Notes: generated from the letters alone by a model not told the origin. A DNA stretch of 64,000 nt from Streptomyces sp. GESEQ-35 (GCF_017948485.1 NZ_JAFFSX010000039.1:1-64000), one strand, 5' to 3'. Shown: positions 17,041 to 25,724, counted from the stretch's first letter. Program-made: numbers and translations.

Positions 17041-17922
17041 GTGCAGCCATCATTTGGGGGGCGACCCTCAAGTCCCCGCAGCGTGCTGCTCGCTGAGGTA
17101 GCTCAGGCCACCCAGCGGCTGGCCGACGCCGGCGTGCCCTCGCCGCGCAACGACGCGGAGGAGCTCGCCGCGTTCGTGCACGGCGTGAAGCGGGGCGAGC
17201 TGCACTCCGTGAAGGACATCGACTTCGACGCCCGGTACTGGGAGGTCATCGCGCGCCGCGAGGCCCGTGAACCGCTCCAGCACATCACCGGCCGCGCCTT
17301 CTTCCGGTATCTGGAACTCCAGGTCGGTCCGGGGGTGTTCGTCCCGCGCCCCGAGACCGAGTCGGTGGTCGGCTGGGCCATAGACGCCGTGCGCGCCATG
17401 GACGTCGTGGAGCCCCTCATCGTCGACCTGTGCACCGGCTCCGGCGCCATCGCGCTCGCCCTCGCCCAGGAGGTCCCGCGCTCCCGTGTGCACGCCGTGG
17501 AGCTGTCCGAGGACGCGCTCCGGTGGACCCGCAAGAACATGCACGGGTCCAGGGTCGACCTGCGCCAGGGCGACGCCCTGACCGCCTTCACGGACCTCGA
17601 CGGCCAGGTCGACCTGGTCATCTCCAACCCGCCCTACATCCCGCTCACCGAATGGGAGTACGTCGCTCCCGAGGCGCGGGACTACGATCCCGAACTCGCC
17701 CTGTTCTCAGGGGAGGACGGCCTGGACCTGATCCGGGGCATCGAGCGCACGGCCCACCGTCTGCTGCGTCCCGGTGGCGTCGTCGTCATCGAGCACGCGG
17801 ACACCCAGGGCGGCCAGGTGCCGTGGATCTTCACCGAGGAGCGGGGCTGGGCCGACGCGGCCGACCACCCCGACCTCAACAACCGCCCCCGGTTCGCGAC
17901 GGCCCGCAAGGCGATGCCGTGA
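17041..17922 (+). CDS. prmC: Release factor glutamine methyltransferase PrmC
   Basis: 293-residue SAM-dependent N5-glutamine methyltransferase acting on the GGQ glutamine of release factors. The N-terminal helical domain is at about 12-80. The SAM site is LIVDLCTGSGAIALALA, and the catalytic NPPY is at residues 196-199 (LVISNPPYIPLTE). GTG start with GGAGG about 9 bases upstream, 36 bases after prfA, matching the classic prfA-prmC pairing. Confidence 0.95.
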   Translation: MQPSFGGRPSSPRSVLLAEVAQATQRLADAGVPSPRNDAEELAAFVHGVKRGELHSVKDIDFDARYWEVIARREAREPLQHITGRAFFRYLELQVGPGVFVPRPETESVVGWAIDAVRAMDVVEPLIVDLCTGSGAIALALAQEVPRSRVHAVELSEDALRWTRKNMHGSRVDLRQGDALTAFTDLDGQVDLVISNPPYIPLTEWEYVAPEARDYDPELALFSGEDGLDLIRGIERTAHRLLRPGGVVVIEHADTQGGQVPWIFTEERGWADAADHPDLNNRPRFATARKAMP

Positions 17923-17981
17923 CCGCACCCCAGACTGTTGTCCCGAAGCACGTGAAGTACGTGTACGAGGAGGCCCGCTAG
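17919..17981 (+). CDS. Possible 20-residue leader/coupling ORF
   Basis: GTG start overlaps the prmC stop (GTGA) and the frame ends in TAG two bases before the ATG of the Sua5 gene. The 20 codons give VTAPQTVV...VYEEAR. Its GAGGAGG also serves as ribosome site for the next gene. It may simply couple translation of prmC to Sua5. No family is recognised and it may not be a true gene. Confidence 0.25.
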   Translation: MTAPQTVVPKHVKYVYEEAR

Positions 17982-17983
17982 AT

Positions 17984-18631
17984 ATGGCACGGCGATACGA
18001 CACCAACGACGCGACGGACCGTACGACCGGTCTGCGCGAAGCCGCGTCCGCCGTCCGCCGTGGCGAACTAGTGGTCCTCCCCACCGACACGGTGTACGGC
18101 ATCGGCGCCGACGCGTTCACCTCGGAAGCCGTCATCGACCTGCTCGAAGCCAAGGGGCGGGGCCGCAACATGCCCACCCCTGTCCTCATCGGCTCCCCGA
18201 ACACCCTGCACGGCCTTGTCACGGACTTCTCCGAGATGGCCTGGGAGCTGGTCGACGCCTTCTGGCCGGGCGCGCTGACGCTGGTCGCCAAGCACCAGCC
18301 GTCGCTCCAGTGGGACCTGGGGGACACCCGGGGCACGGTCGCCGTACGCATGCCGCTGCACCCGGTCGCCATCGAACTGCTCACCGAGGTCGGCCCCATG
18401 GCCGTGTCGTCGGCGAACCTCACCGGCCACCCGGCGCCGGAGGACTGTGACGCCGCGCAGGGCATGCTGGGCGACTCGGTGTCCGTCTACCTCGACGGCG
18501 GGCCCACCCCCGGCAACGTGCCCTCCTCCATCGTCGACGTCACCCGCGAGGTGCCGCTGCTGCTGCGTGCGGGCGCGATCTCGGCGGAGGAGCTGCGAAA
18601 GGTCGTACCCGACCTCGAGGTGGCCAATTGA
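17984..18631 (+). CDS. L-threonylcarbamoyladenylate synthase (Sua5/YciO/YrdC)
   Basis: 215-residue YrdC-fold enzyme that makes threonylcarbamoyl-AMP from threonine, bicarbonate and ATP, the first step of the t6A37 modification of ANN-decoding tRNAs. Signature: GELVVLPTDTVYGIGADA, AKGRGRNMPTPVLI, FWPGALTLVA, VAVRMPLHPVA and SSANLTG. ATG at 17984 after GAGGAGG. The stop overlaps the TTG start of the phosphatase-like gene, so the two are coupled. Confidence 0.93.
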   Translation: MARRYDTNDATDRTTGLREAASAVRRGELVVLPTDTVYGIGADAFTSEAVIDLLEAKGRGRNMPTPVLIGSPNTLHGLVTDFSEMAWELVDAFWPGALTLVAKHQPSLQWDLGDTRGTVAVRMPLHPVAIELLTEVGPMAVSSANLTGHPAPEDCDAAQGMLGDSVSVYLDGGPTPGNVPSSIVDVTREVPLLLRAGAISAEELRKVVPDLEVAN

Positions 18632-19296
18632 CAGCCCCTGACGCGGGGCGTGGCATATGGAACGGGGAAGAGACGGGGACCTTCGGGCTTCCACTGGACA
18701 GCTTCCGCATCCTCCACGTCAGCACCGGCAACGTGTGCCGCTCGCCGATCACCGAGCGGCTGACCCGTCATGCCCTGGCGGACCGGCTCGGCGATCCCCT
18801 GTGGGGCGGGCTGATCGTGGAGAGCGCGGGCACCTGGGGCCATGAGGGCGCGCCCATGGAGGCCAACGCGGAAGCGGTCCTGGCCGACTTCGGGGCGGAC
18901 CCCTCCGGCTTCGTCGGCCGAGAACTGCTGGACGACCACGTCATCCGCGCCGACCTGGTGCTGACGGCCACCCGGGACCACCGGGCCCAGGTCATCTCCA
19001 TGGGCCACTCCGCCGGCCTGCGGACCTTCACCCTCAAGGAGTTCACCCGCCTGGTGAAGGCGATCGACCCGGCGACACTGCCTCCCCTGGAGGACGGGAT
19101 GGTCGCCCGGGCACGGGCGTTGGTACGGGCCGCGGCAGCTCTACGCGGGTGGCTCCTGGCCCCCACGGCCGAGGCGGACGAGGTCTACGACCCGTACGGG
19201 GCCCCGCTGACGTTCTTCCGGTCGATCGGGGACGAAATAAATCAGGCGCTGGATCCCGTCGTCACCGCGCTCACGGGTGTACCCGCCAGGATGTAA
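18628..19296 (+). CDS. Low-molecular-weight protein tyrosine phosphatase homologue with Cys-to-Ser active site
   Basis: 222 residues with an LMW-PTP/arsenate-reductase fold. The P-loop of active enzymes is V-C-x-G-N-x-C-R-S; here residues 31-39 are VSTGNVCRS, so the nucleophilic Cys is S32 (codon AGC). The second Cys (C37), R38 and the Asp loop (VYDPYGAPLTFF) remain. Replacing that Cys with Ser normally abolishes catalysis while keeping phospho-ligand binding, so this could be a pseudophosphatase; this is inference. The protein has N- and C-terminal extensions compared with the ~150-residue family norm. TTG start overlaps the Sua5 stop. It sits between tRNA-modification and wall-sugar genes. 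Confidence 0.85.
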   Translation: MTAPDAGRGIWNGEETGTFGLPLDSFRILHVSTGNVCRSPITERLTRHALADRLGDPLWGGLIVESAGTWGHEGAPMEANAEAVLADFGADPSGFVGRELLDDHVIRADLVLTATRDHRAQVISMGHSAGLRTFTLKEFTRLVKAIDPATLPPLEDGMVARARALVRAAAALRGWLLAPTAEADEVYDPYGAPLTFFRSIGDEINQALDPVVTALTGVPARM

Positions 19297-19367
19297 CAAG
19301 CGAGCGCCTCAGGGGTCCCGGGCCTACATTGGTGCTTACGTCACCGTCGACGCCCCCGGAGCCCACC

Positions 19368-20606
19368 ATGACGGTCGTCCATACCCTTGAGGCCGATGCC
19401 CTGCGCCGTCAGGACCCCGAGCTGGCCGGGGTTCTGCTCGGGGAGCTGGAGCGGCAGTCGACGACGTTGCAGTTGATCGCCGCCGAGAACTTCACGTCGG
19501 CGGCGGTGCTGGCCGCGCTGGGGTCGCCGCTCGCCAACAAGTACGCGGAGGGGTATCCGGGGGCCCGGCACCACGGCGGCTGCGAGATCGTCGACGTCGC
19601 CGAGCGGATCGCCGTGGACCGGGCCAGGGCGCTGTTCGGTGCGGAGCACGCCAACGTGCAGTCCCACTCCGGGTCCTCGGCCGTCCTCGCCGCGTACGCG
19701 GCCCTGCTGCGGCCCGGCGACACCGTCCTCGCGCTGGGCCTGCCGCACGGCGGCCATCTCACGCACGGCTCGCCCGCGAACTTCTCCGGCCGCTGGTTCG
19801 ACTTCGTCGGCTACGGGGTGGATGCGGAGACCGGGCTCATCGACCACGACCAGGTGCGGGCGATGGCCCGTGCGCACCGGCCCAAGGCGATCGTGTGCGG
19901 GTCGATCGCCTACCCGCGCCACCTCGACTACGCCTTCTTCCGCGACGTCGCCGACGAGGTGGGCGCGTATCTGATCGCCGACGCCGCGCACCCGATCGGG
20001 TTGGTCGCCGGGGGAGCGGCGCCCAGCCCGGTGCCGTACGCCGATGTCGTGTGTGCCACCACGCACAAGGTGCTGCGGGGCCCGCGCGGCGGCATGATCC
20101 TTTGCGGGCGCGAGCTGGCCGAGCGGGTCGACCGGGCCGTGTTCCCCTTCACCCAGGGCGGCGCCCAGATGCACACCATCGCCGCCAAGGCGGTCGCCTT
20201 CGGCGAGGCGGCGACGCCCGCGTTCACCGTGTACGCCCATCAGGTGGTCGCCAATGCGCGGGTCCTCGCGGCCGCGCTGGCCGACGAGGGGCTCGTCGTC
20301 ACCACGGGCGGTACGGACACGCATCTCATCACCGCCGACCCGGCGCCGCTCGGCGTCGACGGACGGACCGCCCGGGGCCGGCTCGCCGCCGCCGGGATGG
20401 TCCTGGACTGCTGCGCGCTGCCGCACGGCGACGCCCGAGGGCTCAGGCTGGGCACGGCGGCGGTGACCACCCAAGGCATGGGGGAGGAGGAGATGGGTCA
20501 CATCGCCGCCCTGCTCGCGGGGGTGCTGCGCGGTGCGGTCGAGAGCCAGAAGGCACGTGAAGAAGTACGGGAGCTGGCCGGTAGATTTCCGCCGTATCCC
20601 GGCTGA
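19368..20606 (+). CDS. glyA: Serine hydroxymethyltransferase-family protein
   Basis: 412-residue fold-I PLP enzyme interconverting serine and glycine with tetrahydrofolate. Motifs: LIAAENFTS, NKYAEGYPGARHHGG, the PLP aspartate in LIADAAHPIG, and PLP lysine K234 in TTHKVLRGPRGG. It differs from consensus GlyA in places (DAAH where many have DMAH), so a paralogue acting on a related amino acid is possible. ATG at 19368 with GGAG about 7 bases upstream; a TACATT box at 19325-19330 suggests its own promoter. The next gene follows after 140 bases. Confidence 0.9.
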   Translation: MTVVHTLEADALRRQDPELAGVLLGELERQSTTLQLIAAENFTSAAVLAALGSPLANKYAEGYPGARHHGGCEIVDVAERIAVDRARALFGAEHANVQSHSGSSAVLAAYAALLRPGDTVLALGLPHGGHLTHGSPANFSGRWFDFVGYGVDAETGLIDHDQVRAMARAHRPKAIVCGSIAYPRHLDYAFFRDVADEVGAYLIADAAHPIGLVAGGAAPSPVPYADVVCATTHKVLRGPRGGMILCGRELAERVDRAVFPFTQGGAQMHTIAAKAVAFGEAATPAFTVYAHQVVANARVLAAALADEGLVVTTGGTDTHLITADPAPLGVDGRTARGRLAAAGMVLDCCALPHGDARGLRLGTAAVTTQGMGEEEMGHIAALLAGVLRGAVESQKAREEVRELAGRFPPYPG

Positions 20607-20746
20607 GCGGGGGTACGCGCACTCGGGTACACAGCCAGCCGTGCAACCATCGTCGCTACCCGGAAGTCCTCACACATATGCGTCTCGTATGAGACGGTCG
20701 CTAGGGTGTGGGGCTGAGATGGCCAGCGAGACCTGTGGGGAAGCCC

Positions 20747-22102
20747 GTGCGTGAATACCTGCTGACGCTCTGCATCACGGCCGCGGTGACGTACCTGCTG
20801 ACAGGGCCGGTACGGAAGTTCGCGATCGTGGCCGGAGCGATGCCGCAGATCCGGGCACGTGACGTGCACCGGGAACCCACTCCGCGGCTCGGCGGGATCG
20901 CGATGTTCTTCGGCCTGTGCGCGGGCCTGCTGGTCGCCGACCACCTCACCAATCTCAGCGAGGTCTTCGAGAAGTCCAACGAGCCGCGGGCGCTGCTCTC
21001 CGGCGCGGCCCTCATCTGGCTGATCGGCGTCCTGGACGACAAGTTCGAGATCGACGCCCTGATCAAGCTGGGCGGCCAGATGATCGCCGCCGGCGTGATG
21101 GTCATGCAGGGTCTGACGATCCTGTGGCTGCCCATCCCTGGCGTCGGGACGGTCGCGCTCACCCAGTGGCAGGGCACCCTGCTGACGGTGGCGCTCGTCG
21201 TCATCACCATCAACGCGGTCAACTTCGTCGACGGACTCGACGGCCTCGCGGCGGGCATGGTGTGCATCGCGTCCGCGGCCTTCTTCATGTACGCGTACCG
21301 GGTCTGGTACGGCTACGGCATCGAGGAGGCCGCCCCCGCGACGCTGTTCGCGACGATCCTGATCGGCATGTGCGTCGGCTTCCTGCCGCACAACATGCAC
21401 CCGGCGCGGATCTTCATGGGCGACTCCGGCTCCATGCTCATCGGTCTGGTGCTGGCCGCCTCGGCCATCTCCATCACCGGCCAGATCGACCCGGACCGGA
21501 TGAACCTGTTCTCCGGTTCGGAGCGCGCCACCGTGCACCAGATGGTGCCCGCCTATATTCCGCTCCTGATGCCGCTGACCATCATCGCGATCCCGGCCGC
21601 CGACCTGGTCCTGGCCATCGTGCGCCGTACCTGGGCCGGCCAGTCGCCGTTCGCCGCGGACCGGGGGCATCTGCACCACCGACTGCTGGAGATCGGGCAC
21701 TCGCACAGCCGCGCGGTGCTGATCATGTACTTCTGGTCGGCGCTGATCGCGTTCGGTGCCCTCGCGTACTCGGTGAACTCGGCGTCGATGTGGATCGTGC
21801 TCGGCGTCGTCTTCCTCAGCGCCATCGGGCTGGCACTGCTCCTGCTGCCGCGGTTCACCCCGCGCGCCCCGCGCTGGGCCGAGGCCTTCGTGCCGCCGCG
21901 CTACCGCCGCAAGGCGGTCGGGGAGCCGGAACCGGCGGAGGCCGAGGAGGGTACGGAGGCCGAGCCGGCCGTCCCGGTCGTCGAGGAGCCCCGCACTCCG
22001 GTCGCCGCCGGAGTCTCCCGGGTCAACGGAGTCAACGGCGCGACCGCTCTCGGCGCCCGTTCGCGCTTCCTGGATCGGCGCAAAGCCGGAACGTCGCGCT
22101 GA
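20747..22102 (+). CDS. Polyprenyl-phosphate GlcNAc/HexNAc-1-phosphate transferase (WecA/TagO-type, MraY family)
   Basis: 451-residue polytopic membrane enzyme, about 10-11 helices, that transfers a HexNAc-1-phosphate from UDP-sugar to undecaprenyl phosphate to start wall glycopolymer synthesis. Conserved motifs are RARDVHREPTPRLGG, LDDKFEIDAL, NAVNFVDGLDGLAAG, PARIFMGDSGSM and RGHLHHRLLEIGHSH. The hydrophilic C-terminal tail (about 375-451) is Glu/Pro-rich and probably disordered. GTG at 20747 after GTGGGGA; the frame is open to 20708. It is the last gene before the atp promoter region, and could feed the LCP ligase encoded upstream. Confidence 0.93.
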   Translation: MREYLLTLCITAAVTYLLTGPVRKFAIVAGAMPQIRARDVHREPTPRLGGIAMFFGLCAGLLVADHLTNLSEVFEKSNEPRALLSGAALIWLIGVLDDKFEIDALIKLGGQMIAAGVMVMQGLTILWLPIPGVGTVALTQWQGTLLTVALVVITINAVNFVDGLDGLAAGMVCIASAAFFMYAYRVWYGYGIEEAAPATLFATILIGMCVGFLPHNMHPARIFMGDSGSMLIGLVLAASAISITGQIDPDRMNLFSGSERATVHQMVPAYIPLLMPLTIIAIPAADLVLAIVRRTWAGQSPFAADRGHLHHRLLEIGHSHSRAVLIMYFWSALIAFGALAYSVNSASMWIVLGVVFLSAIGLALLLLPRFTPRAPRWAEAFVPPRYRRKAVGEPEPAEAEEGTEAEPAVPVVEEPRTPVAAGVSRVNGVNGATALGARSRFLDRRKAGTSR

Positions 22103-22213
22103 CGCTCAAGGTAAGAATCTGACTAGAGCATTGCCAAGTCGTGGGGGAGCGAAGCGCCCCAATACCAGACAAAGCGGCGCTGTTTCTGCACAGACGCGCA
22201 CTGTCACTCTCAT

Positions 22214-22231
22214 GTGTGACACCAGGCACAC
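22214..22231. promoter_or_regulatory. Inverted repeat GTGTG-N8-CACAC upstream of atp operon
   Basis: GTGTG (22214-22218) and CACAC (22227-22231) flank ACACCAGG. It lies 30 bases upstream of the CRP-like palindrome in the 299-base region before atpI. No known regulator is assigned. Confidence 0.3.
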
Positions 22232-22260
22232 CATCTAGGTAAAGACCTCATCAAATAGTT

Positions 22261-22276
22261 TGTGATACGGTTCACG
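22261..22276. promoter_or_regulatory. CRP-like palindrome before the atp operon
   Basis: TGTGA-TACGGT-TCACG, close to the CRP/FNR-type TGTGA-N6-TCACA consensus, 125 bases upstream of the atpI ATG. Streptomyces has a Crp protein with a GTG-N6-GNCAC-type site, to which this is a near match. The 299-base gap otherwise has no gene; a clear -35/-10 pair could not be set with confidence. Confidence 0.5.
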
Positions 22277-22401
22277 AGAACCCGGGGCAGAGCCGAAGGA
22301 CCGTGGTGCGACGGTCCATTGGCGTGAGGATCACTCTCAACCCGGGACTACGCTCGTCCATGACGACACCCCTGCCCCCCTGCGAAAGCGGAGTTGCCGC
22401 C

Positions 22402-22848
22402 ATGCCGTCCAATGACGTCCGGATCCTGCTCCAGGCCGCTGTGCCCACAGCTGCCGTCGGCGCTGTTGCCGCCGTCGTCGGTGCTGTGGTCGCCGGTGGC
22501 GACGGGGCGGTCGGGGCGGTCGTCGCGACGCTGGTGGTGATCCTCTTCATGGGGATCGGTCTCTACGTTCTGCAGCGCACTGCCAAATCGCTTCCGCACT
22601 TGTTCCAGGCGATGGGCCTGATGCTCTACGCGGCACAGATTCTTCTGTTGTTCATCTTCGTCGCCGCGTTCAAGAACACCACCCTGTTCGACCCCAAGGC
22701 CTTCGCTCTCACGCTCGTCGCCGGCACCCTCGCCTGGATCGCCGCGCAGACGCGTGCCCATATGAAGTCCAAGATTCTCTACGTCGAACCGGACTCGTCC
22801 GCCCCCAAGAACGGCGACAAGCCCGAAAAGACGGGGCACTCGTCGTGA
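22402..22848 (+). CDS. atpI: ATP synthase protein I
   Basis: 148-residue membrane protein, first gene of the ATP synthase operon, with four hydrophobic segments (about 10-32, 38-53, 66-88, 95-113) and a hydrophilic tail. AtpI assists c-ring assembly or ion uptake and is not part of the finished enzyme. ATG at 22402 with GGAG 8 bases upstream gives MPSNDVRIL; an upstream in-frame ATG at 22360 is less likely. It is followed by a 225-base gap before atpB that contains a possible TATCGT -10 (22887-22892). Confidence 0.88.
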   Translation: MPSNDVRILLQAAVPTAAVGAVAAVVGAVVAGGDGAVGAVVATLVVILFMGIGLYVLQRTAKSLPHLFQAMGLMLYAAQILLLFIFVAAFKNTTLFDPKAFALTLVAGTLAWIAAQTRAHMKSKILYVEPDSSAPKNGDKPEKTGHSS

Positions 22849-23073
22849 GAGGTAGGGCCGGGATAAAAGCGCATGAGAGACCCTGCTATCGTCCGGTGCC
22901 AACTGCGGCATCGCGGGCGCGGGCATCTGAGCTGACGCCTGCTCACACGCAGGGCGTGATGCCCCACAGCCGCCCCCACATCCGTAACACCAGTCCCGTG
23001 CCGAACCGCGGCTGCATGCCGCGCCGACACAACGAGGTTGCCGTACCTATGCGCCACGACGAAGGAGCCCGCG

Positions 23074-23898
23074 GTGAGTGCTGACCCGACGCAGGTGCTC
23101 GCCTTCGAGACCGACTGCCACCTGTTCGACGGGTGTGGCTTCCCGGCTCCGGGCCTGCACTCGTTCCTGTTCGAGCCGCTCTTGGGTGACGCCGACGGCA
23201 ACGGCATCTACTTCAACAAGCCGATGCTGCTGGCCCTTCTGGGCTCCATCATCGTGGTGGGCTTCTTCTGGGCCGCGTTCGCCAAGCCGAAGGTGATCCC
23301 CGGCAAGCTCCAGATGGTTGCCGAGGCCGGCTACGACTTCGTACGTCGCGGCATCGTCTACGAGACGATCGGCAAGAAGGAGGGCGAGAAGTACGTTCCG
23401 CTCGCCGTCTCCCTGTTCTTCTTCATCTGGATGATGAACCTCTGGTCGATCGTTCCGGTCGCCGCCTTCCCGGTGACGTCGATCATCGCCTACCCCGCAA
23501 TCCTGGCCCTGATCGTCTACATCACCTGGGTCTCGCTCACGTTCAAGCGGCACGGCTTCGTCGGTGCCTTCAAGAACTTCACCGGCTACGACAAGTCGCT
23601 GGGGCCGGTGCTCCCGCTGGCCATGACCATCGAGTTCTTCTCGAACCTGCTGGTCCGCCCGTTCACGCACGCGGTACGACTCTTCGCGAACATGTTCGCC
23701 GGTCACACGCTGCTGCTGCTGTTCACCATCGCCAGCTGGTACATGCTGAACGGCATCGGTATCGCCTACTCCGGCGTCTCGTTCGTGATGGTCATCGTGA
23801 TGACCGCCTTCGAGCTCTTCATCCAGGCAGTTCAGGCGTATGTCTTCGTCCTCCTGACCTGCACCTTCATCCAGGGCGCGCTCGCCGAGCACCACTGA
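23074..23898 (+). CDS. atpB: F1Fo ATP synthase subunit a
   Basis: 274-residue Fo stator subunit with five to six membrane helices forming the proton half-channels. The essential arginine lies in HAVRLFANMFAGH, and the late helix ELFIQAVQAYVFVLLTCTFIQ carries the conserved polar residues of the channel. GTG at 23074 with AAGGAG 6 bases upstream gives the extended actinobacterial N-terminus. 75 bases before atpE. Confidence 0.96.
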   Translation: MSADPTQVLAFETDCHLFDGCGFPAPGLHSFLFEPLLGDADGNGIYFNKPMLLALLGSIIVVGFFWAAFAKPKVIPGKLQMVAEAGYDFVRRGIVYETIGKKEGEKYVPLAVSLFFFIWMMNLWSIVPVAAFPVTSIIAYPAILALIVYITWVSLTFKRHGFVGAFKNFTGYDKSLGPVLPLAMTIEFFSNLLVRPFTHAVRLFANMFAGHTLLLLFTIASWYMLNGIGIAYSGVSFVMVIVMTAFELFIQAVQAYVFVLLTCTFIQGALAEHH

Positions 23899-23973
23899 GC
23901 ACCCCCGCTTCAGAACACCACAGTCGTCCGGTGGCCAACCCCCACCGGTCCGTAAAGAGAAGGAAGAACTGGC

Positions 23974-24195
23974 ATGTCCAACCTTGCTGCTGTCACCGGT
24001 GACCTCGGTTCCGTCGGTTACGGTCTTGCGGCCATCGGCCCCGGCGTCGGCGTTGGCATCATCTTCGGTAACGGCACCCAGGCCCTTGCCCGCCAGCCCG
24101 AGGCGGCCGGCCTGATCCGCGCCAACCAGATCCTCGGCTTCGCCTTCTGTGAGGCGCTCGCCCTGATCGGTCTCGTCATGCCGTTCGTCTACTAA
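23974..24195 (+). CDS. atpE: F1Fo ATP synthase subunit c
   Basis: 73-residue hairpin of two membrane helices forming the rotor ring. The ion-binding carboxylate is E60 in FAFCEALALIG. The helix-connecting loop ALARQPEA is conserved. The first helix carries the Gly-rich packing motif GVGVGIIFGNG. ATG after GAGAAGGAAG, a strong ribosome site as expected for the most abundant subunit. Confidence 0.97.
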   Translation: MSNLAAVTGDLGSVGYGLAAIGPGVGVGIIFGNGTQALARQPEAAGLIRANQILGFAFCEALALIGLVMPFVY

Positions 24196-24237
24196 GACGA
24201 GCCCTGACGACCGAACCTGTCGACGAAAGGCACTGAT

Positions 24238-24789
24238 GTGAACTCCGCCCTGGTTTTGCTGGCGGCTGAGGGTGAGAAGGAGAACCCCCTCATCCCGCCG
24301 TGGCCGGAAGTTGTCATCGGCCTCATCGCTTTCGTCATCGTCTTCGGCTTCCTCGCCAAGAAGCTCCTCCCGACCATCAACAAGGTTCTGGAAGAGCGTC
24401 GCGAGGCCATCGAGGGCGGTATCGAGAAGGCCGAGGCCGCGCAGACCGAGGCCCAGAGCGTCCTTGAGCAGTACAAGGCCCAGCTCGCCGAGGCCCGGCA
24501 CGAGGCCGCGCGTCTGCGCCAGGAGGCGCAGGAGCAGGGCGCCACGCTCATCGCCGAGATGCGCGCGGAAGGCCAGCGGCAGCGTGAGGAGATCATCGCC
24601 GCCGGTCACGCGCAGATCGAGGCCGATCGCAAGGCCGCGTCGTCCGCGCTGCGCCAGGACGTCGGCAAGCTCGCCACCGACCTGGCCGGCAAGCTCGTCG
24701 GTGAGTCCCTCGATGACCACGCCCGGCAGAGCCGTGTGATCGACCGCTTCCTCGGTGAGCTTGAGGAGAAGGCCGAGGCCACCCGATGA
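24238..24789 (+). CDS. atpF: F1Fo ATP synthase subunit b
   Basis: 183-residue peripheral stalk subunit with one N-terminal membrane helix (about 22-44, VIGLIAFVIVFGFLAKKLL) followed by a long charged coiled coil (about 50-165). GTG start; GAAAGG lies 8 bases upstream. The stop overlaps the start of atpH by four bases (ATGA), so the stalk subunits are translationally coupled. Confidence 0.96.
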   Translation: MNSALVLLAAEGEKENPLIPPWPEVVIGLIAFVIVFGFLAKKLLPTINKVLEERREAIEGGIEKAEAAQTEAQSVLEQYKAQLAEARHEAARLRQEAQEQGATLIAEMRAEGQRQREEIIAAGHAQIEADRKAASSALRQDVGKLATDLAGKLVGESLDDHARQSRVIDRFLGELEEKAEATR

Positions 24790-25601
24790 ACGGAGCGAGC
24801 CGCGATGCCCTGGCAGCCGCGCGCGAGCGTCTCGACGCGCTGACGGACTCCACGTCCGTGGACGCCGGCTCGCTCGCCGACGAGCTGGCCTCCGTCACCG
24901 CGCTGCTCGACCGCGAGGTGTCGCTGCGTCGGGTCCTGACCGACCCGGCGCAGTCCGGCGAGGCCAAGGCCGACCTGGCCCAGCGCCTCATCGGCGGCCA
25001 GGTCAGCGGGGCCACCGCCGACCTGCTGTCCGGCATGGTGCGCTCCCGCTGGTCGCAGTCGCGCGACCTGGTGGACGCGCTGGAGGAGCTGGCCAACGTC
25101 GCCGACTTCACCGCCGCGCAGAAGTCGGGCACGCTCGACGACGTCGAGGACGAGCTGTTCCGGTTCGCTCGGATCGTCTCCTCGAACACCGAGCTGCGCG
25201 CCGCGCTGACCAACCGGTCCGCGACGGTGTCCGCCAAGGGCGAGCTGCTGCGCAGCCTGCTCGGCGGCCGGTCCGCCGCGACCACCGAGCGTCTGGTGAC
25301 GCGCCTTGTGACCCGTCCCCGGGGACGTAGCCTGGAAGCGGGACTGGAGTCCCTGTCCAAGCTCGCCGCCGAGCGCCGGGATCGCATGGTGGCCGTGGTC
25401 ACCTCGGCGGTACCGCTGAGCGACCCGCAGAAGCAGCGCCTGGGCGCAGTCCTGGCGAAGCTCTACGGCCGTCCGATGCACCTCAACCTGGACGTGGACC
25501 CCGAGGTCCTCGGCGGTATCCGGGTGCAGGTCGGCGACGAGGTCATCAACGGCTCGATCGCGGACCGTATCGAGGACGCCGCCCGCCGCATGGCGAGCTA
25601 G
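24786..25601 (+). CDS. atpH: F1Fo ATP synthase subunit delta
   Basis: 271-residue delta subunit, longer than the ~180 residues of E. coli as usual in actinobacteria. It links the peripheral stalk to the alpha/beta crown. The N-terminal helical region (about 1-130) is followed by the C-terminal OSCP-like part ending in LNLDVDPEVLGGIRVQVGDEVINGS. It overlaps atpF by four bases. The 123 bases to atpA hold a C/G-rich hairpin. Confidence 0.95.
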   Translation: MNGASRDALAAARERLDALTDSTSVDAGSLADELASVTALLDREVSLRRVLTDPAQSGEAKADLAQRLIGGQVSGATADLLSGMVRSRWSQSRDLVDALEELANVADFTAAQKSGTLDDVEDELFRFARIVSSNTELRAALTNRSATVSAKGELLRSLLGGRSAATTERLVTRLVTRPRGRSLEAGLESLSKLAAERRDRMVAVVTSAVPLSDPQKQRLGAVLAKLYGRPMHLNLDVDPEVLGGIRVQVGDEVINGSIADRIEDAARRMAS

Positions 25602-25658
25602 CAGAAACTTCATAAGCAGTACGTGTACCTACGGCCCGGTTGGGCCGTGCAGAGGATT

Positions 25659-25682
25659 CCTGGGGGTCGCCCCCAGACCCCC
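25659..25682. repeat. CTGGGGG hairpin element between atpH and atpA
   Basis: CTGGGGG-TCG-CCCCCAG (25660-25676), a perfect 7-bp stem, followed by ACCCCC. A similar unit occurs at 35328-35350. This element looks like a dispersed Streptomyces intergenic repeat rather than an atp-specific signal. Confidence 0.65.
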
Positions 25683-25724
25683 AAGTTGAAACTTCGGGCC
25701 CAACAAGGAGAGCAGGGAACCCAG

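Noticed and set aside
19368..20606. Assigning glyA to a different aminotransferase
   Set aside because: The SHMT motifs and PLP Lys context are clear; only a paralogue role remains open.
23047..24720. 557-codon open frame antisense to atpB-atpF
   Set aside because: Acidic, low-complexity translation opposite clear atp genes.
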